From a virus, in the IMG/VR virus record IMGVR_UViG_3300046808_000555, positions 1-38,915 of that record: 38,915 nt of DNA; one strand, written 5' to 3'. Numbering within the stretch: position 1 is the stretch's first letter; every line of letters begins with the position of its first letter. A program made the position numbers and the translations under genes. Below the pieces are notes generated by a model that ran no database searches, was not told the origin of the DNA, and saw nothing but the letters and a program-made list of their open reading frames with translations. This document shows, in pieces, positions 20,052 through 31,100 of the stretch.

Positions 20052-20345
20052 GTGGCTAACAAACGATTTAAGAGACTACCTTCCGGTCAGATCCAATATA
20101 TGGGAGAGAAGTATGCTGGTTTTAACAAACCGAAGAAAGCACCAGCAGGTTCTCCAAAGAAGTTTGTGGTTTTGGGTAAGGAAGGTGACAAAATCAAAAA
20201 GGTTTCTTTTGGCGCGAGAGGCTACGAGGATTTTACGCAGCACAAAGATCCGAAGCGGCGGGCTAACTTCCGCTCTAGACACAATTGCCAGACGGCGAAC
20301 GATAAGACGACTGCCCGCCATTGGGCTTGTAAATACTTGTGGTGA
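20052..20345 (+). CDS. Conserved small phage protein (97 aa)
   Basis: A basic 97-residue protein that I recognise as a recurrent phage type without a known function. The blocks are NKRFKRLPSGQIQYMGEKYA, KKFVVLGKEGDKIKKVSFGA, YEDFTQHKDPKRR and FRSRHNCQTANDKTTARHW. The Cys/His-containing end (RHNC ... HWACKYLW) could bind metal. The start is GTG 20052, supported by family N-termini of this type; the next ATG would cut into the conserved part. The predicted promoter places the transcription start at the GTG itself. It lies between terL and the internal virion proteins and may be a minor virion or morphogenesis protein. Confidence 0.75.
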   Translation: MANKRFKRLPSGQIQYMGEKYAGFNKPKKAPAGSPKKFVVLGKEGDKIKKVSFGARGYEDFTQHKDPKRRANFRSRHNCQTANDKTTARHWACKYLW

Positions 20346-20352
20346 TAATGTG

Positions 20353-20381
20353 TTGACATCGTAAGCATCGACCTTTAAAAT
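20353..20381 (+). promoter_or_regulatory. Near-consensus sigma70 promoter, second leaderless case
   Basis: TTGACA at 20353-20358, a 17-base spacer and TAAAAT at 20376-20381 make the best promoter in the window. Transcription should start near 20388-20389, and the ATG of the next gene is at 20389. An ATG at 20380 lies inside the -10 box and so would not be on this transcript. Confidence 0.65.
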
Positions 20382-20388
20382 GCTCGAT

Positions 20389-21138
20389 ATGGCTGGACCT
20401 GCACTAACATCATTACCGCCGGATGTTCGGAAACGTTTTGAAGAAGAGAAGGCCCGTTTGGCCGCTGCTAAAGCTAACCCACCAACCGCTCCAACCGCTC
20501 CAGCAGCTCCAGAAGCGAGCCGTTTGGAGAAACGACAAGAGTTAGGTTCTATACTTAAACAATTTGCTCGCGATGAAGTTAAGGTTGATCCTGAACAAAT
20601 GGTCAAAATTGGGGCCGATATCGGTGTTTCTCGCGGCCAGTTGAGTGGTCTCTATAAGAAATACCGCAGTGAATTTGAGGCTGAAGCTCCGGAAGGATCT
20701 GCTCCCGCACTGGCTAAGATGTCGCAGGAAGCTAATAAACAAACACCAGTAGCGGCTACTGCTGCGGAGAATCGTTTGTTTACCCCAAATCTTGACAATT
20801 TGTCCCAAATGCAAAATAAGCCAATTGGCTCCTCATCAGCACTAACTCGTTACGATAAAAATACAGGACAACCAATTCGTGGGGTTCAGGGAGCTGTCGG
20901 CGGTCTTGAGACTCGACCTTCTGGAACTCAAATTGGTGGACGTAGATCTTCTCTGCCTAAAGAAATGCAGAACATTGCCGCCGCCAATTTATATCGAGCT
21001 GAACAGGAACTCCTCTTGCAAAATGAACAAATTGCTTTGGATAGGGAAGAACAACGTGCTAGAATCGACGCCTTTTTAAAAATGAACAAACCGCCTGAAG
21101 ATGGGGAGACAAAACAAATGCCCTACTTTATTAAGTAA
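20389..21138 (+). CDS. Putative internal virion protein (249 aa)
   Basis: A 249-residue protein with an Ala/Pro-rich linker near residues 28-42 and a small helical region with a helix-turn-helix feel (MVKIGADIGVSRGQLSGLYK). A Gly/Gln-rich middle follows, and then a long charged helix (LYRAEQELLLQNEQIALDRE). No enzyme motif is visible. It is the first of three consecutive genes ending in a giant protein, similar in arrangement to the internal core proteins of podoviruses, so I propose a virion or ejection role by context. ATG 20389 is chosen because the upstream ATG 20380 overlaps the promoter -10 box. Confidence 0.6.
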   Translation: MAGPALTSLPPDVRKRFEEEKARLAAAKANPPTAPTAPAAPEASRLEKRQELGSILKQFARDEVKVDPEQMVKIGADIGVSRGQLSGLYKKYRSEFEAEAPEGSAPALAKMSQEANKQTPVAATAAENRLFTPNLDNLSQMQNKPIGSSSALTRYDKNTGQPIRGVQGAVGGLETRPSGTQIGGRRSSLPKEMQNIAAANLYRAEQELLLQNEQIALDREEQRARIDAFLKMNKPPEDGETKQMPYFIK

Positions 21139-21149
21139 TAAATCTTACT

Positions 21150-22115
21150 ATGGCTGATCCCTTTTCATACGAGTCCGACATCGCTCCTCTCCGTGGAAAC
21201 AATTTTGGTGGGGCTATCTCACCAGCTTATTTTGCACAGCAAAAATTTTTGAGAGAAGGGGTGGACGTGGCCCGTGAAGCCTCAGCCGTGAGAATTGCCG
21301 AGATCCAACAAGCGGCACAGAGACAACAAATTGCATTTGAGGAAGCCCAATTAAATTTACAAAAAACACGCAAACAAATCCAAGACCAATTGGATCTTGA
21401 AGAAGCTCTACCTAAAATAGAGCCGATGCTTACGGCGCTTATTGACAATCCGAATATGGATACGCCAACTAAGATTCTTGAAGCTGAGAAAATGCGGCTT
21501 GGATACGCTAAGTTCGGTAGCCCGCTCGTCAATAACTTTTTTGATAATACGATCAAAGCTTTGGGTACGAAAGACGTTAATGAGGCTCTACGCAAACAAG
21601 CGGCTTACAGAGCAGCAGAACTTGGAGATAAGTCCGCTGCACAAACTATTGCTGGAACCGGAACAGAAGCGGCTCAAACATTGGGCGTTCTTGCTGATAC
21701 GGTTAAACAGAAGCAGCAACAAGAGCTAGAATCAGCACAACAACAAAAACTTTTTGAAAAACGTCTTGAAAGCCAAGAGGAAAAAGAAAAGGGCAAGACT
21801 GCTGTTCTTAAAGACCAACTTGATTACATCCAAAAACTTTCTCCGGCAAAAGATGAACTTACAGCCGGAGACAAAGAATGGGGTACTGGTACAACTGGTA
21901 CAACCGACGTTACAAAACCCTTCTTGAAAGAAATCGATAGGAGAATCCTTTTTAAGATGTACAAAGCGCGGAACCCATTAGCGGCTGATCTTGATGAAGG
22001 AGATATTCCGAACGACTCAACTCTTGTAACAGACGTTTACGGAAAACTTTACGACGAATACACTGCTCGTACGGGAACAAAACCAGCCTCAAAAATCTCT
22101 GAGAAATCTAAATAA
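21150..22115 (+). CDS. Coiled-coil putative internal virion protein (321 aa)
   Basis: A 321-residue, mostly helical protein. Residues about 40-90 form a long coiled coil (REASAVRIAEIQQAAQRQQI and onward), and a second coiled coil with runs of Gln and Lys/Glu is near 190-230. A Gly/Thr-rich linker (GTGTTGTTDV) follows. There are no membrane segments and no catalytic motif. It begins 11 bases after the previous gene and ends 31 bases before the giant gene. The plan fits a structural or ejected virion protein that oligomerises, but it cannot be assigned to a known family. Confidence 0.6.
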   Translation: MADPFSYESDIAPLRGNNFGGAISPAYFAQQKFLREGVDVAREASAVRIAEIQQAAQRQQIAFEEAQLNLQKTRKQIQDQLDLEEALPKIEPMLTALIDNPNMDTPTKILEAEKMRLGYAKFGSPLVNNFFDNTIKALGTKDVNEALRKQAAYRAAELGDKSAAQTIAGTGTEAAQTLGVLADTVKQKQQQELESAQQQKLFEKRLESQEEKEKGKTAVLKDQLDYIQKLSPAKDELTAGDKEWGTGTTGTTDVTKPFLKEIDRRILFKMYKARNPLAADLDEGDIPNDSTLVTDVYGKLYDEYTARTGTKPASKISEKSK

Positions 22116-22146
22116 CCTACACTAACATAATAGAAAGAGTACTGCT

Positions 22147-25100
22147 ATGACAGAACTAGACGACTTGACTCAACAAGAGCCAGAATTTGAATCATTTTCA
22201 AACTGGAAAACTACGAACTCTACAGGCGACGTCGTCAAAGACCGTTTGAACTGGAGCAATTATGTTAGGGAAGAGTACGTTAAAGCCAACGTCTATAATG
22301 AAGAGATTGAGAAAGACATTCTAAACACAACAATAGAACGTCTTAAAGAAGAAAAGCCAGATGTCGATTGGAGCAATAGCGACAATCTTGCAAGCCTCTT
22401 TGCTCCAGAAGATACTAGTCTGGATACCAAACTCAAAGCGATCCAGTCCACGTTTAATTACGATACTCCTGAATGGGACGCAGCTTCTAGATATTTTGCA
22501 TTCAAAGAAGCTTATCCCGAAGGGCAGGAGATGGATGAAGCCACTAAACAAAGGGGCATGGAGCTTGAGTCTTATGCCGCGACGGTTGCTGATCGTTATT
22601 ATGACGATGCCAAACGTAGGAAGGTTCTAACTGGTGAACTTCCAATTGCTAGAATTACTAACGCAGAAGGCCGTCAAGAGTATATCATTGGAAGTTCTTT
22701 TGACAAAGAGAATCTAGCCGACTCTATTCGCAACAGTGCAGACGGTGGGATCACTTTTGCTGATACTGCTGGAATTCTCGCAACAACTAGAGTCCCGTCT
22801 GGCTTCAAAGAGGAAGCATATAAAGTGAAACGTTACACAGAAGCTCGATCCGTTATCGAGAATATTTGGGGTGGCCTTTCAAACTCCACACTGGATAAAT
22901 ATGCTGACACACTTGCAGAAGCGGATAGAGAAGGGCGTGAAGTTACCGATGTCCAAAAACCAGATTTTGCTTCTATCCGTAAGGAAGTAAACAAAACGCT
23001 TCCAGATAATGAAGGATTTACAGATCAAGAAATTGAAAAAGCTTTTACTCAATCTGCTTACGCACGTGCAAACGGCGGAGGAAAATTTAAAATTTATGAA
23101 GATCCAGAAGAGCTTTATAAAAATATCCGTAATGTCGGATACGAAACTCCGCTTGTAAATCCGTCCATTATGGCGGACGAGAACAAGTTGAAAGCAGCTC
23201 TGGATGGGAACCCACAGCTTACGGATGATGATCGCACTCGAATCATGGATAGCCGTATCCCGTTCCTGCAAGCCAACTTCGATCACTACAATGAAAAGCT
23301 CTCCCGCTTTGATGAGACATCTGAGAAGTGGCTTAACACATTGCAAGCGGGACGTGCTGCTGGCAAAAAGGATTACGAAATTTTGGGCGAGTACGCTTCC
23401 AATCCAGAAAACTTTAGCGAGATGGCCACTCGTATTTCTGGTATTGCTGAGTCTGTTCAGGATGGTTTCGGAGAACTAGTTGCAGCTCTCCCAATGATGG
23501 CGAAGGCCGATTGGGCTCGCGACTACATGATTGGCAACATTAAAGAGCGCAATGACCGTCGGGAAATTGCTCGTTTGTTCAATACTGAATTGGGCACTGG
23601 ACAAGATTTCATGGAAGCAATTGCGCCAATGCTTGTTGACGTCGGCGCTACTGCACTCCTTTCTCTCGCCACTGCTCCAGCAGCGGGAGCTGGTGGTGCT
23701 GCGTTTGCTGCCGCTAAATCTGGAGCCCGCCTCACTGCAAAAGGTCTAGTTAAATCTATGGCTTCTAATGCGTTTAGGCAATTGCCAAACGAAACTTTGG
23801 AACAGGCTTCTAAACGACTTCTGGCTGAGGGACTTATTAAACAGTCTACTCAAGAAGCTGGAGCCAATGGAGCAATGGCCGCTATCAAAGCATATAACAG
23901 TTCCCTTATTTCTAAAATAGGTACGACTTCAGCTATGGCGTTGCCAGCGTTCAACCGTTCAGCTGGAGCAACATATGCTTCTGTTTATAACCAATTCCAA
24001 GAAGCCAAAAATCTTCGCGACAAATTACAGAAAGAAGGTAAGTGGGATAGCTTGTCCGATGTAGAAAAGAAACGGATCGAGAACCATGCCAACATGACTC
24101 CAGAGCAAATGCATGATCGTGCTTTGGGTGCTGGTTTAACTAGCGGTGCTATTACAGCAGCTATCACATCTTCATTCGGAGCTTTGGGCCGTGGCGCTCT
24201 TGAAGATGCTCTATTAGGCGGTGCTTCTAAGAAGCAGATCAAAAACATACTGACTAAGATCACCAAAATCGACGACATCAAAGACGAAGAGTTTACGCAA
24301 GTAGTTTCTAAAGCGTTCGACAGTACTCTGAAAAAATTTGGTTCTACTAAATTTACTAAAGAGGCAGCACGAAATGCTCTCGACGAAGGTATGGAAGAAG
24401 GTCTTGATGACTTTATCAATAGCTTTGTTTCGGACGCAGCTACAGATGAGAACACTCCGTTTCTCCAAAGACTTGAAAGTGCTGGCCGCTCCGCCCTTAT
24501 CGGTGCTGGTATGGGTGCTGGCGTTCCAGCAGTTAAAGCGACTAAGGATTTGGTAATGCGCCAGAGCAACGCTGAACAACGTCGTTTGGCAGAGATAACG
24601 TTTGCTCAAGACATTAGCAACAGGCTCGCTGAGACAAGTCCGATCTCCGCTCAAACCGTTCTGTCGATCCTAAAAGCCCCACGCTCTGGCCGCGCAGCTT
24701 ATGCCGCTAGTAAATTGGCAGAAGCTAGAGCCACTGTGTCTCCGCCGCAAGTACCAGTAGTTCCGGAGGATGGAACTACTGTGAAAGACGAAGCTGGTGT
24801 CGGAGAACCAGAACCTTCTCTCAATGTTCTTACTCCACGCAACCTTACAAATATGGGCGCAGAGCCAGAGGTTGTATTTGTACCGGAAGTAGTTGCTCCT
24901 GAAGAACAAGCAGCAGCCACAGAGCCAGTCGCTGAGGAAGGTCCGACTATTGATGTTGAAGCCGAAGTTATTCAACCAGAAGTACCACTTCTTGAAACTC
25001 AAGAAGAAGTGGCTGCGGAAGAGCCAGTTGAAGTTGAAAGACCAGTTGCCGAAACTCTTCCGAAGGCAGATCCAGAACGTGTAAAACTTATTCAGGATAG

Positions 25101-28100
25101 GTTGTCTAATGTCACTCAAGAAGAAGTTGAACAGGCAATCAGAGAAGAAATGGTAGTTGTAGAAGACGAAGGGCCACAACAAATTAAGCCACTTCCAGCT
25201 CCAGTATCTGAAGTGGAAGTTGAGATCGAGCCGCCGATACAAGCGGCTGCGCCTGTCGCCGCAGAAAAAACTCTGCCAGCAATCCAAGCAGAAGCGACTT
25301 CGATTACTACACCAGAAAAAACAGTCGAAGAAACCGATGCTCCAGAAGATGCTCTTGCCTTCACTAAGGAAGACGAGATCCGCATTAACACTCAAGCTGA
25401 ATCCTTGGGCGTGAACAAGGAAGAAGTAATGAAGCATCTTGTAGATACCTTCAACAACATCCAAATCGCTTCCGGAAACATGGAGCCTGTTGTTGAGAAG
25501 ACTGCACCGAAAAAAGCGGCTAAAGCTCCAGTGGCTAAAGCTACAACAGCTAAAGCTCCAGTGGCTAAGACTAAAGCTCCGATTACTGAAGCCACAACCC
25601 CACCAAAGATTAAATGGGATGTGAGAGGTATTGGCAACACCCCACGACAAATAGATGTTAACTATTTTGGGTTTACTGTACCAATGCTTCCGTCTGAATT
25701 TAGGAAACTAGTGCCTGAAGGTGTTTCCGATCCAGACACAAAAGAGTATATTAAAGGCAAAATACAAGAAGGAGAATCTATTGCACCACCTTACCTAAAC
25801 GTCACGTGGAATGATGAGCGTAAAGTGTGGGTGCTTAATCCCAAACAGCATGAGGGCAGAAGCCGCACCGATGCCGCGTCTGAGATCGAGCCGGACGTTG
25901 CAATGCCGGTATCACTTCTGTTACTCGGGACGAAACGCGCGAGACACCTTACGGACGAAATGCGTAACGCCCCCATTGTGTTTGAAAACAATTTAAATAA
26001 AATTGTTTTTAAACAACAACCACAAGCGGTCCAAACCGAAACCCCCAAACAAAAGAACGCCATCGAAAAAGCTGTAAGTGCTTCGCGAGATGAGGTAGTT
26101 GAAAGACTGGCTCAAGCCGGAGCCCCAATTCGCTTTATGCGGGGATCAAGATACGGGATGCCTAAAGGATTCGATTCCGATATCAGTGAATCTGATCTGT
26201 CGGACAATCTGGCAAAGCGTGTCTTTGAATTGTACAAGCCGCTCTCTACAGATGAGGTGTCTGAACTTTATCAGATCCCAATCAGCTTGTTCAAAACGAA
26301 ACAAACGAAACGTACAAGTTGGTGGAACCCGTTCAAACAACAGTTCGTGGAGTCTGAGAAGATTAAATTCCACACAGTTGTTGATGGCGGAAGAATTACT
26401 GGATTGTTTGACAACAACCCATTCACAGTTGCGGCGGCTCTTAAAAGTAAGATGCCGATTTATATTCCGAACACATTTAGTGGGAACATAAACAAAGCGA
26501 TTAAATACGACAAACAAACTGGAGTTATCTACGATGTCCGGTTTCCAGATCCGAGGAACCCGCTTTCAGAACTCTCCATTGTAAATGATAAAGAAAGCAC
26601 TAAACCAGTATCTGATGTTGCAGAAACCATAAGTAAGCAATTCGTTTTCACTGATGGCATCAAGCCGCCGCTTGATTCTACATTAGATGTTCATAGGGAT
26701 CTAGAGAATTTGGGGGAACAATCTCCTAAAGAAGGAAGCCCGACCACTACTTACTATAAAGCTATTGATTCGTTCAACCGGTTCATTAATGCTGTTTACC
26801 CGCAAGTTACTGGTAGTCCGGTAGCCAAAAAAGCTATTGGGCAATCGAACGCACTACTTAAACTTTTTGGATTTGGTGACAAGAAGAAAGGTTTGACACC
26901 AGCACAAACCAGAACCGCCAATGAAACAGCAATTATGGAACTTGTTCCAGAATTCTATCTGACATTGTTTAGAGGAGAACTCTACCAAACACTCCAAAAT
27001 AATAACGCTATCGTCTCTGATGCCACTAAGGAAAAGAATAAGTACAGCATTGATCCAGCTTCGGTAGCCAAAGCACGATCAATTCTTTTGGAGCGGATCA
27101 AAGTTCCAGAAGACTTCAAACTTCCAGAGTACATTAAAGATAAGTCTACGCAAGAAGCTCAAGCATACTTCTTGCTTACGTCTGGATTCAAGACAGGACA
27201 GACACTGCCTAAGATAGATGGTGTCACTATGAGGGGTGAGGATATCAATGCCGATTCCTCTAACGTTATCATTGATCAGTTTATCTTTAACTCGATTAAC
27301 GACGACACATCTCGTCCAGACAAGAATGGTTTGTTCCCGAACGTTGGTGCTGTTGTTAAGCGAGTTAGTGAACGGGTAATGGGACGACTCAAATACGAGA
27401 AAGAAACAGCATCGAAAAACGATTTTTATGATGCAGCTATCCAATTTGAGGGAGACGTTTCTGATGTAAGCCGACTTGAATTGGATGCGGCTCTAGAGGA
27501 GATCTATGGTTCCAGCAACCCGTACGATATTCACTCCAGCCTTGATTCGTTGAAGGCTGAAAAAGTATTCCGAAATGTTCGTAAGGAAGTGGAGCAACTT
27601 CTAAGAACTGACGCAGATATTGCTAAATCAATTAGGCGTCTAGCCAAACGAACAGTTTATGCTAATGAGCCAGAGCTTGCTGATAATAAGTTTCCAGTAG
27701 ATGTCTTCCGTGACATTGCACAATGGGCATCGCCGTCTACTAATAAGCAAACCGCAGCAGAATCGTTTACGTTCCGTCGCCAACTGTTGGATCACTTCCC
27801 TGTTGCGAATGTTACTTCTGCACTGGTACACGATGCGTTTGAAGCTTCTGGTGCATTCGCTTACGACTTCACTCGAGTCGCCGATGCTAATACGGTTAGT
27901 ATTCTTGTACGCAACGGGCTTACTGAGAAAGAAGCTAAGTTCGTTCTCGAAAAGCGGAACCTCAAACGGATCATGGAGGAGACGGGAGTCACTGAACAAG
28001 AGGCCGCTAGTATACTGGAATCACAACGGAAGGTGCAGTTCAGATATTCCGCTCCGTCCTTCATCAGATCGAAGTACAGAGAGTTCTATCGTAGACTTAA

Positions 28101-31100
28101 CCAGAAAGAGATCAATCGTTTGGGTCTTGAAAGTGGGAACTCACAGAGCGTGTATGATGCGCTCCGCCAAATCTCTACGAAAGGTCTTAGCAAAGAAAAC
28201 AGAGCTGTTGCAAAACTCCTGCTCCGTTTCCAATCCACTATCCTAAATACACGATTCCTGATTACAGACATCAAGAACAACAAGGCTGGTGATTTCTCTC
28301 GCGGAGTAGATGGCACTAACATGGTTTACCTCAATAAGTCTGGCTTCTATGGAGTCGGAGTTGAGTCCGTCCTGCTTCACGAATATATCCACGCGATTAC
28401 GGTTGATGTTCTCAACAGGCCAAACGCATCTCTTACGCCAGCACAGCGTAGTGCAAAGACCAGACTTAATGGTCTGATGCAACTTGCCATGAAGCAATAC
28501 AACTCCGAACTGCAAAAGACTGGAGTTGGAAGTCTTGAGTTTGAAGCTGCGACAGTTAATATCGAAGAGTTCGTTGCTACCTTCTTCTCCTCACCGTCGT
28601 TCCAATCCAAACTAAAACTTCTCCAACAAGAGGAGATCAAGAGTAGGAGTTTCTTCGCCCGAATCTATGATGCGATTCTAGATTTCTTTGGTATCAAACC
28701 GAAGACCGACATCGACAAAGCGTTCGCCGCTCTGGTTGATCTGTCCACTCTCGGAAACATTGACGACCAATACTCGATTGAATCGCAAGTCGATAGGTCT
28801 CTCGTCGAAACGAGAAACAACGGAGCATCCCGCAGGATTGTTCCAGTTAAAAGTTCTGATGCAGAAGTTAGGATGACTTCGTTTGAACCAATCGACTCCA
28901 ACATTGATTCGACTCCAGAACAGGAAGCGGGAATCAACCAGCTGATTGATCAAGCGATTAGTTCTTTGGTTCCTGACAATGTTGAAGTCACAGTGTTTGA
29001 GACTCAAGAAGAAGCTGACAGGAACGGAATCTTTAAGGATCGTCCAGAAGCCGCCGTTGTAGCCGCCCTCATGCAGGATAGCGAAGGGCGTTCTGTTTCT
29101 GCTATCTTCGTCAACCGTAGCAAAATGCGGGAAGCCTTACTTTCAAGGAGTTCCAACATTGAGAACCCGCTGATGGCAAAAGCCATGATGGAGTCCATCT
29201 TCAACGAAGAGCTTTTCCATGTCGCTGAGTTCTACGCATTCACTACAGAAGAAATAACAGAGCTGGCTAATACAATGTCCGATGTGGAATTTGATGACAT
29301 CATCGACGACTACACTTCCGTACCAGCTAGACGCGATCAACTCAAACTGGCACTACGCCGTGACGATAACGCTGAAATCAAGAACCAGCTTATCGGAGAG
29401 ATGTTGCGTATGAGAGCGCAGAAGATTACTCGCGGCTTTACTACGGAAGAAGACATCGCTTTCTATGAGAGCAATCCAAGTCTGATGCGTATTGCATTTA
29501 GGTATATGCGCGGATTCTTCCGCCGTATGTATGCCCGATACAATATCAACAAGAACAATCCAGAGCTGGCGGCGGCGATCCATCGTATGTCCACAGAGCT
29601 TCGCTTCTTGCAAGAAGGAACATACAATCCAGACACTCACTCTGCGTTTGATCCCAACAATCCAGATGCCAACTTCGAGATCATCCGCCAGCGTTTCACT
29701 GCTACTGCTGCCGAGATTACAGCAGATACTACTGATGAAGAGATCGAGAGAAGGTTTAAAGGATTGTTTGATTCGTTGGAACTTCCAGTCTCGCTGTTCT
29801 CTGCTGGAGAATACAAACACATGAGTACCCGTTTGGAGAAGTTGTTTAAGGGTGACATTGATCCCCGAATCCAAACGCTGTTCAAGAGCCAGAAGTTCTT
29901 TGAACAGGCGACTGACAAACTCGGAAAGTCTATGATGGTTAAGATCAATAAGTTGATCACAGAGACTTACGGCAAAGGCGGCATTGATCCTTCAGTTCTG
30001 TCTGATGCAACTGGTACTACGGAGTTCATTAAGATTGATAAGAAGCTTAAACAATCCTTCCAAGAAGACTACCGCAATGCTAAGGCCGCTCGAACAGAGG
30101 CTGTTGCGAGAGGCGAGATCGACAAGAAGTGGATCTCGACAGATGCTCTCGCCGCTATGCGTAAGGCCATGATCAAAGATCGGATCGACGCAGAAACCGA
30201 TAAGGCTCGCCAAGAGATCCGCGCAAGACAAGCCAGAGCTATCGAGCGCATCTCCAAAGATTCCCCACAATTGGCGGCGGCTTTGGTCGAGATGCGTAAG
30301 GTGACTGACTTGATGTCGAAGAAGGTCAAAGAGAAGTATAACCTTTCGGAGTCCATGCAAGTTAAGTTCGATGCCAACATGGGCATCTATCTTACCAGAG
30401 CATACAAAGCGTTCAACGAAGAGGGATACATCGAGCGTGTTCTTGAGTCTAATGATCCTAAGTTTGTGGAGATAAGACAGGAAGCATCGGTTTATTTTCG
30501 CGACCGCTATATCAAACAGCTCGCAAACAAAAAACTACGCGTCTCTAAAAATAATGCGAAGATAACTGGAACAGCTCCGATTACAAAAGAGAAGGCAATT
30601 GAACTTGCTACGGATGAGGTGAACAACGATCCAGCTATCATCTCACAATTCATGGCGCAGTTCCTGCGTTCCTATTCTCCAGACTATATTGGGAGAGTCG
30701 GAACTCTGCCGAAAGGTGTGACGAAGTCTTTGATCGACAACCTTAGGAGGAAGTCGGATCTCGATCCAAGCGTCCGTAAATTGTTGGGCGAGTACGATCA
30801 AGAAACGGAAGGACTCAACAACCTACTCCGCACTTACTCTGTTGTATCTACAATGGTTGCTCGCCAATCATTCTACAACAACTTGATCGACATGGCGAAA
30901 CTCCGTCCTGTCATTGGACCAGATGGCAATCCAGTTCTCGATGAGAATGGGGAACCAGTCCAAGATGGATTCCTCCTCACAGAAGACGATCTCCGTGAGC
31001 GGATTAAAAAGAATCCGATGATGCAACAGGAGTATGTTAACATCAGAACTGGAAAGCTTTACACTCCAGATACAGAAGAGAAAGTTCCTCAAGGACTGGC

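Noticed and set aside
24670-25650. Long open frame of 326 codons on the minus strand opposite the giant gene
   Set aside because: It is antisense to the Pro/Glu/Ala-rich linker, is made of repetitive Ser/Phe/Trp-rich sequence, and has no domain; it is a shadow of biased codons.
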